A stretch of DNA of 30,768 nucleotides. Origin: Chitinophagaceae bacterium (GTDB lineage Bacteria > Bacteroidota > Bacteroidia > Chitinophagales > Chitinophagaceae). Location: the NCBI GenBank assembly GCA_023229465.1, contig JALNZE010000029.1:1-30768 (forward strand), read 5' to 3'. Position numbers and translations under genes: made by a program. Position 1 is the first letter of the stretch. The number at the start of each line of letters is the position of its first letter. Shown here piece by piece: positions 14,731 through 21,947 of this stretch. The notes below the pieces were generated by a model. The model did not search any database, was not told the origin of the DNA, and saw only the letters and a list, made by a program, of their open reading frames with translations.

Positions 14731-17553
14731 TTATTTGATGTTATATGCAAAAGAGATACTGACATTGGTTCCGTATTTACGCGCGATGGAAATGGCATCG
14801 GTTGTTTTTTCGAATTTGCCATTATCATTCAGGTCATGATAGTAATACGCTACCTGGTTTAACAGGTCCGATACATTCAGTTTTACTTCGCCCCTTCTCT
14901 TCAATACTTTTTTAGCTACCTGGAAGTCGAGCAGTGCGCGTGGATTTTCCCATACCGGCGGATAATCACTGCTACCCACAAAGAGAATACGACGGCCTAT
15001 CTGGTTAAATAATAAAGTAGTACTTAACCCTATTTTTTCTACATCATACTGCAAAGCGCCATTGATCAGGTAAGGGCTTTGTCCCTGCATGGGCCTGTCT
15101 AAATTGGTGCCGGCGCTGGTAACGCGGTTATAGATATAAGAGAAATTACCCTGGAAGGTGAAGTTGCGCATACCATCCGCTATGAAGTCGAGTTTTTTTC
15201 TGAAGTCCATTTCAACACCATACCCGGATGCTTTATCTGCATTGATATAATTGAAAGTACTGGAGCTGCCGGCGCCTGTTTGGTTAAAGAATAATTCGAT
15301 GGGTTTATCAAAATATTTATAGAATACACCCAGTGTAAATAGTTCGCCCGCTTTAGGATATACTTCAAAACGTAAATCGGCATTGCTTACTTTGGTACGT
15401 ACCAGTGTTTTATTACCGGTAGTAGTGGCGCCTAAATCAAAATCGAAGAAAGCGAAAGGGCTCAACTCACGAAACTCAGGCCTGATAACGGTTTGAGAGC
15501 CGGATAAACGGATATTGGTTTTTTCGTTGGCCTTATAGGTCAGGTTCAAACCGGGCAGAAAATCGTCTACCTTACTATATACATGACGAGGATCTTTTTG
15601 CTGAACACTACCCACTACCTGGTCAAAATTTTCCCAACGCAATCCCCAGGTGGCGCGCAATTTCCTGGTGAGTTGGTTATCGAACTGCAGGAAAGCCGCG
15701 TTTAAAATGGTATTGGCGATATAACGGTACTGATCACCAAAAATCTCATTAAAGGCGAATTTGTTATTGAAGCCGGTACCGAAATTTTCGTTACTGAACA
15801 CCGCGTCTTCCGGTAATAAACGTAAGTCGGGATTATCTGAAGGCAGGTAGATAGAGAAAGGCCTGGAATTGAATAAACGGTCCTTCACCTGTAACATATA
15901 GCCTGCTTTTACCGTTTGGGTTAACCCATTCACCGCGAAGTTTTTAGCCACATCGCCACCACCCGTATATACATAATCATTTAAGAAACCAAAATAACGG
16001 CTGCCACTTCTCTGCGAAGTTTTAGAAGCGGACACTAATAAGGTATAAGGTGAATTGGGAACGATTACATTCTGGTTGTATTGAATACGGCGTTGATCAG
16101 GAACGTATTGATCCAGGATATTGAAACTTCCGTACCAGTGTAATTTTAGTTTCAGGTTAGGCAGGTTATGGTCACCGGTTACCTGGGTATTGAAGAAGGT
16201 ATTGGCTTTCAGCGCTAACTCGGTAGCGCGGATATTTTCACCATTGATGGGATCGTTCTCAAAATCCTTACCGGTACGTTTGGTTGTATAATCGGTAGAG
16301 TTGATATTGAGAATGGTTTTCCAGGATATTTTGTTATTATTTCCTAACTGTAACGTAACATTACCCAATGCGCCCCACAATACATCCTGGCTGTATTTAT
16401 CATTGTAATAATCGAAATTTAAACTGGCCACACCGCCGGTGATGGAATAAAGGCGATTGTCGAAATTCGTTCTCTTGAAACTCTGGTTATAGGTAAGCGC
16501 CAGGATAACACCCAGTTTATTTTTAGCGCCCAGTTTTGCATTAAAGCCACCGCTTAACTGGAATGACTTATTAGTAACCGGCAGTATATTAGAACTATTC
16601 TTAGTGGTGGACCAGATATTAGTAAACTGTTTTCCGTATACTATTTTCTGAGTCTGGTCGAGTGTATTAAATACAGACCTGGTAGGCATATCAGCGGGTA
16701 AGCCTCTTTTGCCGTCATCAAATCCTAACCAATCAAGTTTACCACCTTCATAGGTATAAAAATCACTACCCGCGGTTTGCGTATTAAACCCGGTACCCAG
16801 TTGAATACTCAGAAAATTACTGGAGGGAACGTCTTTGGTATTTACCTGTATCAGTCCACCTGCCCACTCACCCGGCAGTTCAGGAACAAATGCTTTGTTG
16901 ATGATGATATTATCAATCATGGGAGCAGGAAACACATCGAAAGAGAAAGATTTTCTATCAGGCTCGGTACTGCTTAATAAAACGCCGTTCAGCATGGCCT
17001 GGTTATAACGGTCGGCCAAGCCACGAACCACCAGGTATTTACCTTCCTGTACAGAAGTACCGGGTACTCTTTTTAATGCTTCACTGGTATTTTTATCGGG
17101 AGACCTTTTAATGGCTTCGCCGGAGATAACCTGAGCAACGGCTGAGGTATTTTTTTGATAGGCGATTAATGCATTGATGGTTTCACCTTTGGCAGATCCC
17201 CTGGTAGTGGCTTTTACCGTTACCCCTTCTAATAATTGATTACTTTCTTCCAGAATTACATTCAGAATTTCTTCTTCCCCTTCAGTAGTAAGCTGGATAT
17301 CATCAATAATTTTTTCCTGGTAGCCTATATAGGAAAGGGTGATACTATATTTTTTGCCGGATTCGGCGTTAAATGAAAAATGACCACCTACATCAGTCTT
17401 AATCATCCCGGTTAGTCCGCCTGAAATTTTGATAGTAACACCCGCCAATCCTTCGTTCCTTGTATTAGAAACCTTACCGGCTATTTTTGCATTTTGAGCA
17501 AAAACTGAAAGGGAGATTACTACCAGTACCAACAATGAAACAATTTTCTTCAC
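14731..17553 (-). CDS. TonB-dependent receptor with carboxypeptidase-like N-terminal domain
   Basis: Outer-membrane TonB-dependent receptor of 940 residues. Order: signal peptide (MKKIVSLLVLVVISLSVFAQ), carboxypeptidase regulatory-like domain (about 22-105, AKIAGKVSNTRNEGLAGVTI), plug domain (about 125-240, with KNTSEALKRVPGTSVQEGK and VRGLADRYNQAMLNGV), then the 22-strand barrel, ending in a strand (NVSISFAYNIK). There is no SusD gene next to it, so it is not a SusCD pair; the partner is the beta-helix-like lipoprotein at 13209-14702. Upstream, five 11-base repeats (17577-17631) abut a -7-like CACCTTTG, pointing to control by an OmpR/PhoB-class activator. The substrate is unknown; phosphate, iron or an oligosaccharide are all possible. 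Confidence 0.93.
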   Translation of the reverse strand: MKKIVSLLVLVVISLSVFAQNAKIAGKVSNTRNEGLAGVTIKISGGLTGMIKTDVGGHFSFNAESGKKYSITLSYIGYQEKIIDDIQLTTEGEEEILNVILEESNQLLEGVTVKATTRGSAKGETINALIAYQKNTSAVAQVISGEAIKRSPDKNTSEALKRVPGTSVQEGKYLVVRGLADRYNQAMLNGVLLSSTEPDRKSFSFDVFPAPMIDNIIINKAFVPELPGEWAGGLIQVNTKDVPSSNFLSIQLGTGFNTQTAGSDFYTYEGGKLDWLGFDDGKRGLPADMPTRSVFNTLDQTQKIVYGKQFTNIWSTTKNSSNILPVTNKSFQLSGGFNAKLGAKNKLGVILALTYNQSFKRTNFDNRLYSITGGVASLNFDYYNDKYSQDVLWGALGNVTLQLGNNNKISWKTILNINSTDYTTKRTGKDFENDPINGENIRATELALKANTFFNTQVTGDHNLPNLKLKLHWYGSFNILDQYVPDQRRIQYNQNVIVPNSPYTLLVSASKTSQRSGSRYFGFLNDYVYTGGGDVAKNFAVNGLTQTVKAGYMLQVKDRLFNSRPFSIYLPSDNPDLRLLPEDAVFSNENFGTGFNNKFAFNEIFGDQYRYIANTILNAAFLQFDNQLTRKLRATWGLRWENFDQVVGSVQQKDPRHVYSKVDDFLPGLNLTYKANEKTNIRLSGSQTVIRPEFRELSPFAFFDFDLGATTTGNKTLVRTKVSNADLRFEVYPKAGELFTLGVFYKYFDKPIELFFNQTGAGSSSTFNYINADKASGYGVEMDFRKKLDFIADGMRNFTFQGNFSYIYNRVTSAGTNLDRPMQGQSPYLINGALQYDVEKIGLSTTLLFNQIGRRILFVGSSDYPPVWENPRALLDFQVAKKVLKRRGEVKLNVSDLLNQVAYYYHDLNDNGKFEKTTDAISIARKYGTNVSISFAYNIK

Positions 17554-17576
17554 AGTTCAATATTTTTATTCCTGCA

Positions 17577-17631
17577 AAGGTGTTACTGGAATGTTACCAA
17601 ATTGTTACCGCAAGGTTACCTGAGTGTTAAC
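17577..17631 (-). promoter_or_regulatory. five tandem 11-bp GGTAAC-type operator repeats upstream of the receptor
   Basis: On the minus strand five consecutive 11-mers run toward the receptor: GTTAACACTCA, GGTAACCTTGC, GGTAACAATTT, GGTAACATTCC, AGTAACACCTT. TAAC recurs at exactly 11 bases in all five. The last copy overlaps CACCTTTG (17580-17573), close to the Bacteroidota -7 element TAnnTTTG, and there is no good -33 TTG. Direct repeats with one-helical-turn spacing upstream of a promoter lacking a -33 are the hallmark of OmpR/PhoB winged-helix activators (pho boxes also have 11-bp spacing). The regulator identity is an inference; none is encoded nearby. Confidence 0.75.
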
Positions 17632-17650
17632 AAAGAGGGGGTGAGGGCAG

Positions 17651-17756
17651 TTAAGAATTAAGAATTCCAAAGTCGGTATTCTTTTTCCTCTCACAGTTCC
17701 ATCACCCAGCCTGTCCTCAATGCCGGCACTTCAAAGAATTAATTCTTAATTATTAA
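17651..17756. repeat. AT-rich inverted repeat upstream of the VIT transporter
   Basis: TTAAGAATTAAGAATT (17651-17666) pairs with AATTCTTAATTATTAA (17741-17756) with one mismatch, enclosing 74 bases with no frame. It fills most of the 249-base space between the receptor and the VIT gene and may be a miniature element. An 18-base piece of the right arm recurs at 25930-25947. Confidence 0.45.
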
Positions 17757-17802
17757 TTATTTAAATGTGTTCCTTACTTTCACTGCGCAAAACAACCAAC
17801 AC

Positions 17803-18510
17803 ATGGACACCCATCTGCACCACGATCATACAGAAGAGCATGTAACCAGTTCTCAAACCATTGCAGACATTGTAATTGGCATGGCTGATGGGTTAACGGT
17901 TCCTTTTGCCCTGGCGGCGGGGTTGAGTGGGGCGGTGAAGGATGTGCATTTGATTGTGATTGCCGGCATTGCCGAAATTGCCGCCGGTTCGATTGCGATG
18001 GGCCTGGGGGGATACCTGGCCGGCAAAACAGAGCAGGACCATTATGCCAGTGAACTGAGAAGAGAATACGATGAAATAGAAAGGCTGCCTGAAGTAGAGA
18101 AAGAAGAAGTAAGGATATTTTTTGAAGGGCTGGGATTAAGCGCGGAGGTACAGAACCAGGCGGTAGCGGAGCTGATTAAAGATAAGGACCGCTGGGCCGA
18201 TTTTATGATGAAGCATGAATTGGGTTTAGAGAAACCCGATCCTAAGAGGGCGGGTAAGAGCGCCTTTAATATTGGCGCCGCCTATATTGTGGGCGGACTG
18301 ATACCCCTGAGTCCTTATTTCTTTGTAGATGATGGCATTATTGGCCTGAAAATATCTGCTGTGGTTACTTTACTCTGCCTGTTTGTATTTGGATTTTTTA
18401 AGAGTAAGCTAACAGGAACCGATCCATTACAGGGGGCCATAAAAGTGGCATTTATCGGGGCCATCGCGGCGGGTTGCGCATTTGGGATCGCGAAGTTGAT
18501 TGGAGGGTAA
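17803..18510 (+). CDS. VIT1/CCC1-family iron/manganese transporter
   Basis: Inner-membrane protein of 235 residues in the VIT1/CCC1 family, which exports Fe2+ or Mn2+ by proton antiport in characterised members. It has a His-rich N-terminus (MDTHLHHDHTEEH), first helix IADIVIGMADGLTVPFALAAGLSG with the family's conserved DG, second helix GIAEIAAGSIAMGLGGYLAGKTEQDHY, then a cytoplasmic Glu-rich domain (REYDEIERLPEVEKEEVRIFFEGLG) that in plant VIT1 binds metal, and three more helices. I choose the ATG at 17803; a GTG at 17767 in frame would add 12 residues with no support. Likely role: protection from excess iron or manganese. Confidence 0.92.
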   Translation: MDTHLHHDHTEEHVTSSQTIADIVIGMADGLTVPFALAAGLSGAVKDVHLIVIAGIAEIAAGSIAMGLGGYLAGKTEQDHYASELRREYDEIERLPEVEKEEVRIFFEGLGLSAEVQNQAVAELIKDKDRWADFMMKHELGLEKPDPKRAGKSAFNIGAAYIVGGLIPLSPYFFVDDGIIGLKISAVVTLLCLFVFGFFKSKLTGTDPLQGAIKVAFIGAIAAGCAFGIAKLIGG

Positions 18511-18537
18511 CCAATACGCCTTTTCATCTTTTCCAAA

Positions 18538-18596
18538 ATGTCAAATAAGGCATTATAATGCCGAATAAGGTACAGTAAAGTACCAACATTTGACAT
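18538..18596. other. three-stem palindromic element after the VIT gene
   Basis: An outer stem ATGTCAAAT (18538-18546) / ATTTGACAT (18588-18596) encloses two hairpins, GGCATT-AT-AATGCC (18549-18562) and GGTAC-AGTAAA-GTACC (18569-18584). All pairs are perfect. Both inner hairpins are preceded by AATAAGG. The result is a compact three-way junction in the space between the VIT stop and the tRNA terminator. It could be a 3' UTR structure, a small RNA, or a mobile palindrome; nothing in it codes for protein. Confidence 0.6.
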
Positions 18597-18648
18597 GAAA
18601 AACCTACCTATTAAAATACACTTCGCCTGATTTTGCCGGATCAAATGA

Positions 18649-18681
18649 AAAAGTCCGTAAACATTTAGTTTGCGGGCTTTT
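18649..18681 (-). terminator. terminator of tRNA-Ser
   Basis: AAAAGTCCGTAAAC (18649-18662) pairs with GTTTGCGGGCTTTT (18668-18681), a 14-bp stem with two G-T pairs and a 5-base loop. On the minus strand the stem is followed by TTTTTC, just after the tRNA-Ser 3' end. It also has T residues on the plus strand and may end VIT transcripts too. Confidence 0.8.
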
Positions 18682-18702
18682 GCTTCATTTTAAATTGATA
18701 CT

Positions 18703-18792
18703 TGGCAGAGAGGAAGGGATTCGAACCCTCGAAACGCTTGCACGTTTACACACTTTCCAGGCGTGCTCCTTCAACCACTCGGACACCTCTCT
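18703..18792 (-). tRNA. tRNA-Ser (GGA anticodon)
   Basis: A 90-base class II tRNA on the minus strand with encoded CCA (complement of TGG at 18703-18705). Acceptor AGAGAGG pairs with CCTCTCT and the discriminator is G. The D arm TCC...GGA, the anticodon loop CTGGAAA with GGA at 18758-18756, a long variable arm, and the T arm containing GGTTCGAATCC are all present. It reads UCC and UCU codons. An open frame that begins MAERKGFEPSKRL on the plus strand is only the antisense of this tRNA. Confidence 0.97.
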
Positions 18793-18827
18793 GTATTTTA
18801 AAGGACTGCAAAAATAGCTTTTCAGCA

Positions 18828-19595
18828 TTAGCCACCGAATATTTTTTGCGCATTGGCCGTGGTAATGGCTGCCAGTTCATTTACGGGCAGGTTTTTTATG
18901 GTGGCCAGCTTTTCCAGTATATAGCCAAGATAGCTGCTCTCATTCCTTTTGCCACGAAAAGGAACAGGCGTTAAATAAGGAGCATCGGTTTCAAGAACCA
19001 GGTAGCCGGCTCCAATTTTTTCAAGCGCTTCGGCTAATCCGGCGTTTTTATAAGTTACCACCCCCCCAATACCCAGGTAAAAGCCCATGTCGGTAACCAG
19101 TTTTGCCGCGGCTGCATTACCGCTGAAACAATGAAAGATACCCCGCAAACCTTTATCAGCAAAGGGTTTTACGGCTTTAATGGTTTCGTTCATGGCATCG
19201 CGGGTATGGATAACAATGGGCAGGCCCCTGTCCAGCGCCCATTGCATCTGCACAGAAAAAGCCTCATATTGTTCTTTTACAAAGGTTTTATCCCAATAAA
19301 AATCCAGCCCGATCTCACCAATCGCCACAAAAGGCCTTTTAGCCAGCCATTCTTCCGCGATAGCCAGTTCTTCCCGGTAATTAGCCTTCACATAACAGGG
19401 ATGCAGCCCCATCATAGCCAAACAAACCCCCGGGTATTTTGTTTCAAGGGCCAGCATACCAGGGATAGCTGCACTATCGATAGCCGGTAAATAAAAACGA
19501 CTTACCCCCTGAAGCCGGGCTCTTTCGATTACGGCATCAACATCCTCTTTGAATTCTTCGCCGTACAGGTGACAATGGGTGTCAATCATGATCAT
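18828..19595 (-). CDS. TatD-family metal-dependent hydrolase (putative DNase)
   Basis: Cytosolic TIM-barrel metal hydrolase; characterised TatD relatives are 3'-5' exonucleases. From the ATG at 19595 it has 255 residues, the normal length; a Met two codons later (19589) is equally good, and the frame upstream to 19718 has no resemblance. The metal motif IDTHCHL sits at the start, then GLHPCYV, AIGEIGLDFYW, PIVIHTRDAM, GIFHCFSGN and ETDAPYLTPVPFRG, all the signature blocks of the family. It is downstream of the polysaccharide deacetylase with 119 bases between and ends 35 bases before tRNA-Ser. The symbol tatD is avoided because several paralogues (ycfH, yjjV) share these features. Confidence 0.93.
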   Translation of the reverse strand: MIMIDTHCHLYGEEFKEDVDAVIERARLQGVSRFYLPAIDSAAIPGMLALETKYPGVCLAMMGLHPCYVKANYREELAIAEEWLAKRPFVAIGEIGLDFYWDKTFVKEQYEAFSVQMQWALDRGLPIVIHTRDAMNETIKAVKPFADKGLRGIFHCFSGNAAAAKLVTDMGFYLGIGGVVTYKNAGLAEALEKIGAGYLVLETDAPYLTPVPFRGKRNESSYLGYILEKLATIKNLPVNELAAITTANAQKIFGG

Positions 19596-19714
19596 TTTGC
19601 AAAAATCCATTATTAATCTCAGAAAAAAAATGATTGTTGGGAAAGGTTGGTTGGCAGAGCAGGGGTGATCGTGAGAAATGAAAAGTGAAAAGTGAAAAAA
19701 ATGCCGCTCACGTA

Positions 19715-20332
19715 TCACAGGGCTTTAAACACAAACCCTTGCTTCGAAAAATGCGCCAGCACTTTCGGCAACGCGTACTGCATCCGCTCCCATGCCTTGG
19801 CGCTATCATGAAAAACAATAATAGAGCCGGGTTTAGTATGGTACAATACATACCCCAGGCAGGCTTCGCCACTTAGGGTAGTATCAAAATCGGCGCTCAA
19901 AATATCCCACATAATAATTTTTATTCCGGGATGGGCAGCCCGCAGTTTTTTTTGTTGTGAACGTTTGATCTTTCCATAAGGAGGGCGGAAGAGATTGGAT
20001 TTTATTAAAGCAGCAGCCTCCGCTACATCCTTTATATATTCCTCGTCACTCACTTTCCATCCATTCACATGGTGATAGGTATGATTGCCCGTGCTATGCC
20101 CTTCTTTTAAGATACGATCGTAAATAGCCGGATAGGCAGCTACATTTTTCCCTATACAAAAGAAAGTCGCTTTGGCATTGAATTGCTGTAACTGGTCCAA
20201 TACATAGGGCGTGGCCGTTTCGTGCGGTCCATCATCAAAGGTTAGATATACCGTCTTGCCCGGCTCTTTGACGCGCCAGGTTAAAGAAAGATACAGCGAC
20301 CGGAGCCACCAGGGGGTTGTTACCAAATACAT
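19715..20332 (-). CDS. polysaccharide deacetylase (NodB domain)
   Basis: Carbohydrate esterase family 4 protein of 205 residues. It has the metal and catalytic motifs TFDDGP (about 31-36, Asp33/34), GHSTGNHTYHH (His80 and His85), RPPYGK (about 117-122), a W-D pair (IIMWDILSADFD) and the VFHDS block. It would remove N-acetyl groups from a glycan such as peptidoglycan or chitin-like oligomers; the substrate cannot be read. There is no cleavable signal peptide, but a hydrophobic stretch (PWWLRSLYLSL) near the N-terminus may be a membrane anchor, which fits many Bacteroidota relatives. It is divergent from gltX with 61 bases between. Confidence 0.92.
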   Translation of the reverse strand: MYLVTTPWWLRSLYLSLTWRVKEPGKTVYLTFDDGPHETATPYVLDQLQQFNAKATFFCIGKNVAAYPAIYDRILKEGHSTGNHTYHHVNGWKVSDEEYIKDVAEAAALIKSNLFRPPYGKIKRSQQKKLRAAHPGIKIIMWDILSADFDTTLSGEACLGYVLYHTKPGSIIVFHDSAKAWERMQYALPKVLAHFSKQGFVFKAL

Positions 20333-20378
20333 AAAACGAAGATACCGGGATATTGCATACCGGTTATGCGATGGTTAG

Positions 20379-20386
20379 TATCTTTG
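20379..20386 (+). promoter_or_regulatory. -7 promoter element of gltX
   Basis: TATCTTTG matches the Bacteroidota -7 consensus TAnnTTTG exactly, with TTG at 20353-20355 as a rather distant -33 (23-base spacer). It ends seven bases before the gltX ATG, so transcription would start almost at the start codon. Confidence 0.55.
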
Positions 20387-20393
20387 TTACATC

Positions 20394-21926
20394 ATGAATA
20401 GAAAAGTAAGGGTACGTTTTGCCCCCTCACCTACCGGGGGACTGCATTTGGGAGGCGTGAGAACGGTGTTGTTTAATTATTTGTTTGCCAAACAAAACGG
20501 TGGCGATTTTATTGTACGCATTGAAGATACCGACCAGGGCCGTTTTGTAACGGGCGCTGAAGAATATATTTTCAATACCCTTAAATGGTGCGGACTGGAG
20601 CCTGATGAAAGTCCTATACACGGAGGCCCCTTTGCCCCCTACCGCCAGAGTGAACGCAAAGCCGGCTATCGCCGGTATGCGGAGCAACTGGTGAAAGAGG
20701 GGTATGCGTATTATGCGTTTGATACACCGGCCGATTTGGATGCGATGCGTATTCAATTTAAATCGGCAGAAAATCCATCCCCACAATACAATCAAAACAT
20801 CAGGGAGAAAATGAAAAATTCTCTCACATTAAACGCTGCAGACGTAAGCAAATTATTGGCTGAGCATGTTCCGCATGTAGTGCGCATTAAAATGCCTTTG
20901 AATGAAACAGTAAGTTTTACCGATATGATTCGCGGAGAAGTATCTTTCCATACTTCGCAGGTAGATGATAAAGTTTTATTGAAAGCGGATGGTATGCCCA
21001 CTTATCACTTAGCCGTGGTAGTGGATGATTATTTAATGAAGATCAGTCATGCTTTCCGCGGTGAAGAATGGTTACCCTCGGCGCCGGTACATGTATTATT
21101 ATGGAAATATTTAGGATGGGAAGCTGATATGCCGCAGTGGGCACATTTACCCCTCATTTTAAAACCCGATGGCAACGGCAAACTAAGCAAACGTGATGGC
21201 GACAGGTTAGGCTTTCCTGTTTTTGCGATGAACTGGACAGACCCTGCAACCCACGAAACCACCACAGGCTTTAAAGAGAAAGGTTTTTTACCTGAGGCAT
21301 TCGTAAACCTGCTGGCCATGCTTGGCTGGAATGACGGCACCGACAGGGAAATTTTTTCACTACCCGAACTGATAGAAAAATTTTCGATGGAAAGGGTACA
21401 CAAAGGCGGCGCCAAGTTTGATTATGAAAAAGCAAAATGGTATAACCATGAGTGGATTAGAAAGTTAGGGGTTAAAAGTTTGGAGTTTGGCGTTAGGAGT
21501 GAATTTGAGAAAGCGGGGATACAGATTACCGATGGTGTATTACTTGGCAAAGTGATTGGGTTAGTGAAAGATAGATGTACTTTGTTGCCTGATTTTGTGC
21601 AGCAGGGCGCTTTCTTTTTTCAATCACCGGGCAGCATTGATATTGATGCCGTAAAGCCCAAATGGGATGATGATAGAAATATGTTTTTCACAGAACTAAT
21701 CAGGGCCTATGCGTTAAGCACTTTATGGGAAACACATGATCTTGAAAAAGAATTCAAAGAATTAGCGGCAGCCAACCAACTAAAACCCGGCGACCTGATG
21801 CTACCCTTCCGCATTATGCTGGTAGGCGGAAAATTCGGCCCCGGAGTGTTTGATATAGCAGCGATAATTGGTAAAGAAGAAACGATACAGAGGATTAAGC
21901 ATACTTTGCAGCTTTTGCAGTTGTGA
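20394..21926 (+). CDS. gltX: glutamyl-tRNA synthetase
   Basis: Cytosolic class I aminoacyl-tRNA synthetase that charges tRNA-Glu. At 510 residues it is normal for Bacteroidota. The ATP motif HLGG (about 18-21, in FAPSPTGGLHLGG) replaces HIGH, and KLSKR (about 263-267) replaces KMSKR. RIEDTDQGRF, the HLAVVVDDYLM block and FRGEEWLPSAPVHVLL are typical. The anticodon-binding C-terminus begins near residue 340. At about 356-373 a short stretch, KLGVKSLEFGVRSEF, is encoded by sequence that looks like an intergenic repeat (see the feature at 21461-21510). Its stop is 21 bases from the convergent aldo/keto reductase. Confidence 0.97.
   Translation: MNRKVRVRFAPSPTGGLHLGGVRTVLFNYLFAKQNGGDFIVRIEDTDQGRFVTGAEEYIFNTLKWCGLEPDESPIHGGPFAPYRQSERKAGYRRYAEQLVKEGYAYYAFDTPADLDAMRIQFKSAENPSPQYNQNIREKMKNSLTLNAADVSKLLAEHVPHVVRIKMPLNETVSFTDMIRGEVSFHTSQVDDKVLLKADGMPTYHLAVVVDDYLMKISHAFRGEEWLPSAPVHVLLWKYLGWEADMPQWAHLPLILKPDGNGKLSKRDGDRLGFPVFAMNWTDPATHETTTGFKEKGFLPEAFVNLLAMLGWNDGTDREIFSLPELIEKFSMERVHKGGAKFDYEKAKWYNHEWIRKLGVKSLEFGVRSEFEKAGIQITDGVLLGKVIGLVKDRCTLLPDFVQQGAFFFQSPGSIDIDAVKPKWDDDRNMFFTELIRAYALSTLWETHDLEKEFKELAAANQLKPGDLMLPFRIMLVGGKFGPGVFDIAAIIGKEETIQRIKHTLQLLQL
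21461..21510 (+). repeat. repeat-like insertion in frame within gltX
   Basis: Runs such as AAAGTTAGGGGTTAAAAGTT then TGGAGTTTGGCGTTAGGAGT resemble the AAAAGTTAAAAGT intergenic strings at 12494-12512 and 19677-19695 and encode KLGVKSLEFGVRSEF. I remember LEFGVRS-like peptides as repeat-derived in this phylum. The frame stays open, so the product is a surface loop or linker between tRNA-binding domains. Confidence 0.4.
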
Positions 21927-21947
21927 GGCGTTATACTTAATAATAAA

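Noticed and set aside
18703..18792. Integration site (att) at tRNA-Ser
   Set aside because: No direct repeat of the tRNA 3' end and no integrase are seen in the window.
18702..18974. Open frame on the plus strand starting MAERKGFEPSKRL
   Set aside because: Its first part is the antisense of tRNA-Ser, a well-known false gene, and the rest overlaps the TatD gene.
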